From Pseudomonas sp. GD03944 (GTDB taxonomy: Bacteria; Pseudomonadota; Gammaproteobacteria; Pseudomonadales; Pseudomonadaceae), in contig NZ_JAOCAH010000001.1 of NCBI RefSeq assembly GCF_029839275.1, positions 186,001 to 250,000 on the forward strand: a stretch of 64,000 bases of DNA, read 5' to 3'. Position 1 is the first letter of the stretch, and the number at the start of each line of letters is the position of its first letter. Below the pieces are notes generated by a model that was given only the letters and a program-made list of their open reading frames with translations, was not told the DNA's origin and searched no databases. Shown here piece after piece: positions 61,900 to 64,000 of the stretch. The position numbers and the translations under genes were made by a program.

Positions 61900-62091
61900 A
61901 GCCTGTCGCCTTGTCAAGCCGCATCATCCGCCTTTTGGCTGGCCGGTCACGCGCGCACTACAAGGAAGCCGCTGACGTCCTTAATAGATGCATTGACGCG
62001 CACACAACCCGCCAAGTAACGCGCAGCCGATATGAAATCGCAAGCCCAATTGCTCGCCTCGCTCAAAAGGAGGATTGCCAAGCTCGATTCA

Positions 62092-62126
62092 CTGTATATA
62101 ATCCCAGTCACTGTATAAAAAGACAG
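62092..62126. promoter_or_regulatory. Two LexA (SOS) boxes upstream of lexA
   Basis: CTG-N10-CAG occurs twice: CTGTATATAATCCCAG (62092-62107) and CTGTATAAAAAGACAG (62111-62126). Both have AT-rich cores of the LexA type. They end 10 bp before the lexA ATG. The area between these boxes and psrA's sites (61900-62091) shows nothing else. Confidence 0.93.
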
Positions 62127-62135
62127 AGCCCAGCC

Positions 62136-62744
62136 ATGCTGAAACTGACGCCACGCCAAGCCGAGATTCTTGCCTTCATCAAGCAATGCCTTGAAGACAA
62201 TGGCTACCCGCCCACTCGTGCCGAGATCGCCCAGGCGCTCGGGTTCAAGTCACCCAATGCCGCGGAAGAGCACCTCAAGGCGCTGGCCCGCAAAGGCGCG
62301 ATCGAAATGACGCCCGGCGCCTCGCGCGGCATCCGCATCCCGGGCTTCGAACCCAGCAACGAGGAAGAAGGCCTGCCGGTCATTGGACGCGTCGCTGCCG
62401 GTGCGCCGATCCTCGCGCAACAGCACATCGAAGAATCCTGCCGCATCAACCCCGAGTTCTTCCACCCCAAGGCCGACTACCTGTTGCGCGTGCGCGGCAT
62501 GAGCATGAAGGACATCGGCATCTTCGACGGTGACCTGCTGGCGGTACACACCACCCGTGAAGCGCGCAACGGCCAGGTGGTCGTGGCCCGTATCGACGAC
62601 GAGGTCACGGTCAAGCGCTTCAAGCGCGAAGGCAACACGGTGTGGCTGATCGCTGAAAACCCGGAGTTCTCCCCTATCGAGGTCAATCTCGAAGAGCAGG
62701 ACCTGGTCATCGAAGGCTTGAGTGTCGGCGTTATCCGCCGCTGA
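62136..62744 (+). CDS. lexA: SOS repressor LexA
   Basis: The 202-residue repressor has a winged HTH ([20 protein letters not shown]), a cleavage site Ala88-Gly89 in [13 protein letters not shown], and the Ser123/Lys160 dyad ([24 protein letters not shown]). It is cleaved on RecA activation, releasing its own operon with sulA. Confidence 0.98.
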   Translation: MLKLTPRQAEILAFIKQCLEDNGYPPTRAEIAQALGFKSPNAAEEHLKALARKGAIEMTPGASRGIRIPGFEPSNEEEGLPVIGRVAAGAPILAQQHIEESCRINPEFFHPKADYLLRVRGMSMKDIGIFDGDLLAVHTTREARNGQVVVARIDDEVTVKRFKREGNTVWLIAENPEFSPIEVNLEEQDLVIEGLSVGVIRR

Positions 62745-62754
62745 AGGAGGCCCC

Positions 62755-63228
62755 ATGCAGTTCCCGCAATCGCTGAACCGTACCCAACTGCCACTGTTCG
62801 ATGCCTTCCTGGCGTCATCCGTACCGCCGCTGCTCGAGGAAACGGATGCCGACTGGCAGGAACAGCCCGAGGCGTTCAGTGAGTTGTCGTTACGGGGAGC
62901 TGCCGGGCACTGCCTGACGCTGCTGGCGCCGATCCTGCGCGAGCTGAGCCAGAACGATGATGAGCGCTGGCTGACCCTGATCGCGCCGCCGCGCAGCCTG
63001 ACCCAGGCCTGGCTGCGCAAGGCCGCGGGCCTGAACCGCGAGCGCATCCTGCTGCTGCACCCACGGGGCGAGCAGACAGCGCTGGAGCTGGCCCAGGAAG
63101 CCCTGAAACTGGGGAGAAGTCACACGGTGGTCAGCTGGCTGCATCCGCTCGAACGCGCTGCCCGCCTGCAGCTCGAACAGGCTGCCCTCCTCGGCAAGGC
63201 GCAAAGCCTGAACATCAGCCTCGGCTAG
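62755..63228 (+). CDS. sulA: SOS cell-division inhibitor SulA
   Basis: The 157-residue protein has the SulA core with WLTLIAPPRSLTQAWLRKAAG and ends in SLNISLG. It binds FtsZ to block division during SOS. ATG 62755 follows AAGGAGG, 10 bp after the lexA stop, so it shares the SOS promoter rather than having its own box. Confidence 0.94.
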   Translation: MQFPQSLNRTQLPLFDAFLASSVPPLLEETDADWQEQPEAFSELSLRGAAGHCLTLLAPILRELSQNDDERWLTLIAPPRSLTQAWLRKAAGLNRERILLLHPRGEQTALELAQEALKLGRSHTVVSWLHPLERAARLQLEQAALLGKAQSLNISLG

Positions 63229-63298
63229 GCTGCTGCGTACCCGGGCACAGGGACCGTGCCACGCGGGATACGCCTACTTCCTACTGCGCCACACGCAC

Positions 63299-63535
63299 TC
63301 AATGCAGAACGCGCGGGCCTTCTTCGTCATGCTGAAAATCGTTTTCCGCCAGCTTGCCTGCCATCTGCACGCCTACATTGAGCATGGCCTTGGCCACCTC
63401 TACGTGCTGGCCTTGCAGAAACGCCTTGGCATCGGCAGAAAAATCGAGCACGACCAGCGCCTCTTCATCCTCCGCGCGGCGCAAGGCAATGCGCCCATCG
63501 GGTAATTCAACGATTTCCAGGAAGGATGTCGGCAT
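63299..63535 (-). CDS. Small conserved hypothetical protein
   Basis: The 78-residue acidic protein begins MPTSFLEIVELPDGRIALRR and has DFSADAKAFLQGQHVEVAKA. It is soluble, with no known domain; it matches PA3009-like proteins found next to sulA in pseudomonads. Function is unknown. Confidence 0.83.
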   Translation of the reverse strand: MPTSFLEIVELPDGRIALRRAEDEEALVVLDFSADAKAFLQGQHVEVAKAMLNVGVQMAGKLAENDFQHDEEGPRVLH

Positions 63536-63603
63536 AACTCAGGTTCTCCACGTCAGGCCGGCATTGTAACAGCCACCTTCCTGACCCGCCCACCGAAAGT
63601 GGA

Positions 63604-64000
63604 CTACCACTCGGTGAGCGTTTCGCGAAATCGCCTGGCCAGCCCTTTCAACTGCTCACGCCACGCTTCCAGCGTCTCACGCGCCAGAGGCGGCTCTTCC
63701 TCGTCCAGGCTGACCGCCTGGATCAGCGGTGTGGACGGGTCGACCTTGGCCTTCTTGTCGGCCTGGGGCGGCTGGAACAATGCCGCGTAAGCGGCTAGGA
63801 GCTGCGCCAGCCAGGTTTCCGATTGCTGGGCGAGTTCGACCAGCTCGGCCAGCTCCGGGCAAGGCGCCGACTCGACGACGGCCGGCACCAGGAACTGCTC
63901 GGCGCGGGGCGCGGTGCTGCCAGGCAGGCGGTAATAGCCGGCAATCTCGTGGCACAGCCCCAGCACGGCACCGTACAGGTGAAACAGCGCCGCTTCGCGC
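63604..64000 (-). CDS. DUF6586-family protein, N-terminus cut by window edge
   Basis: The frame is open to the window edge on the minus strand and begins, as visible, with REAALFHLYGAVLGLCHEIA, so the true start lies beyond 64000. The product is a soluble, helical, Glu/Leu/Ala-rich protein of PA3010 type with unknown function. The C-terminus ends EQLKGLARRFRETLTEW. Confidence 0.85.
   Translation of the reverse strand, partial: REAALFHLYGAVLGLCHEIAGYYRLPGSTAPRAEQFLVPAVVESAPCPELAELVELAQQSETWLAQLLAAYAALFQPPQADKKAKVDPSTPLIQAVSLDEEEPPLARETLEAWREQLKGLARRFRETLTEW

Overview
The window is a GC-rich, gene-dense piece of bacterial core chromosome from a Pseudomonas, probably of the putida/fluorescens side of the genus. 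The assignment rests on protein sequences (PsrA next to LexA/SulA, the long PA3001-type GAPDH, the Na+-NQR operon, RNase E with a long Arg-rich tail) and on gene order, which follows P. aeruginosa PAO1 from about PA2949 (plaF) to PA3010 with few differences. I see no prophage, insertion sequence, CRISPR array, rRNA or tRNA. All long genes look intact; only the first and last are cut by the window edges.

Layout. 1-5 kb: VWA lipoprotein (partial), MocR-type regulator, and a three-gene envelope operon (solute-binding protein, DUF4398 lipoprotein, OmpA lipoprotein). 5-9.7 kb: a PlaF-like membrane hydrolase whose nucleophile-elbow serine is replaced by cysteine, then etfBA and ETF-ubiquinone oxidoreductase transcribed divergently from a region with a PsrA-type operator. 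9.7-14.8 kb: DUF1285, DUF4823, a radical SAM protein, a MoaA, a TetR regulator and a class V aminotransferase. 14.9-15.0 kb: a small RNA gene matching the position of rgsA. 15-25 kb, minus strand: rpmF-plsX-fabD-fabG-acpP-fabF-pabC-mltG-tmk-holB-pilZ-tatD, headed by yceD. 25-32 kb: maf, then sppA-gph-rluC, then rne with a very long leader. 32-39 kb: murB, ptpA, kdsB, Trm112-like, lpxK, exbD, exbB, comEC. 39-45.8 kb: the Lol lipoprotein exporter (LolC-LolD-LolE), a helix-insert PilZ protein, a small periplasmic protein, glpQ and sthA. 45.9-53 kb: nqrABCDEF-apbE-nqrM, a complete sodium-pumping NADH dehydrogenase operon with its flavin transferase and assembly factor. 53-64 kb: chalcone-isomerase-like protein, gap, mfd, csiV, nagZ, an L,D-transpeptidase, psrA, lexA-sulA, a small hypothetical and a DUF6586 protein.

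Themes. Much of the window is envelope biogenesis: fatty acid and phospholipid start-up (plsX, fab genes), lipid A (kdsB, lpxK), peptidoglycan (murB, mltG, nagZ, L,D-transpeptidase) and lipoprotein export (Lol). A second theme is electron transfer (ETF/ETF-QO, NQR, transhydrogenase). Two regulatory circuits can be read directly: PsrA with matching operators at its own promoter and at the etf promoter 54 kb away, and LexA with two SOS boxes ahead of lexA-sulA. I found no clearly new multi-gene system. The most unusual observations are the Cys nucleophile in the PlaF-like hydrolase, the PsrA box placed between the etf promoters, the split PilZ motif pair, the N-terminally extended GAPDH, the roughly 500-nt rne leader and the repeat operators near 2.75 and 5.0 kb.
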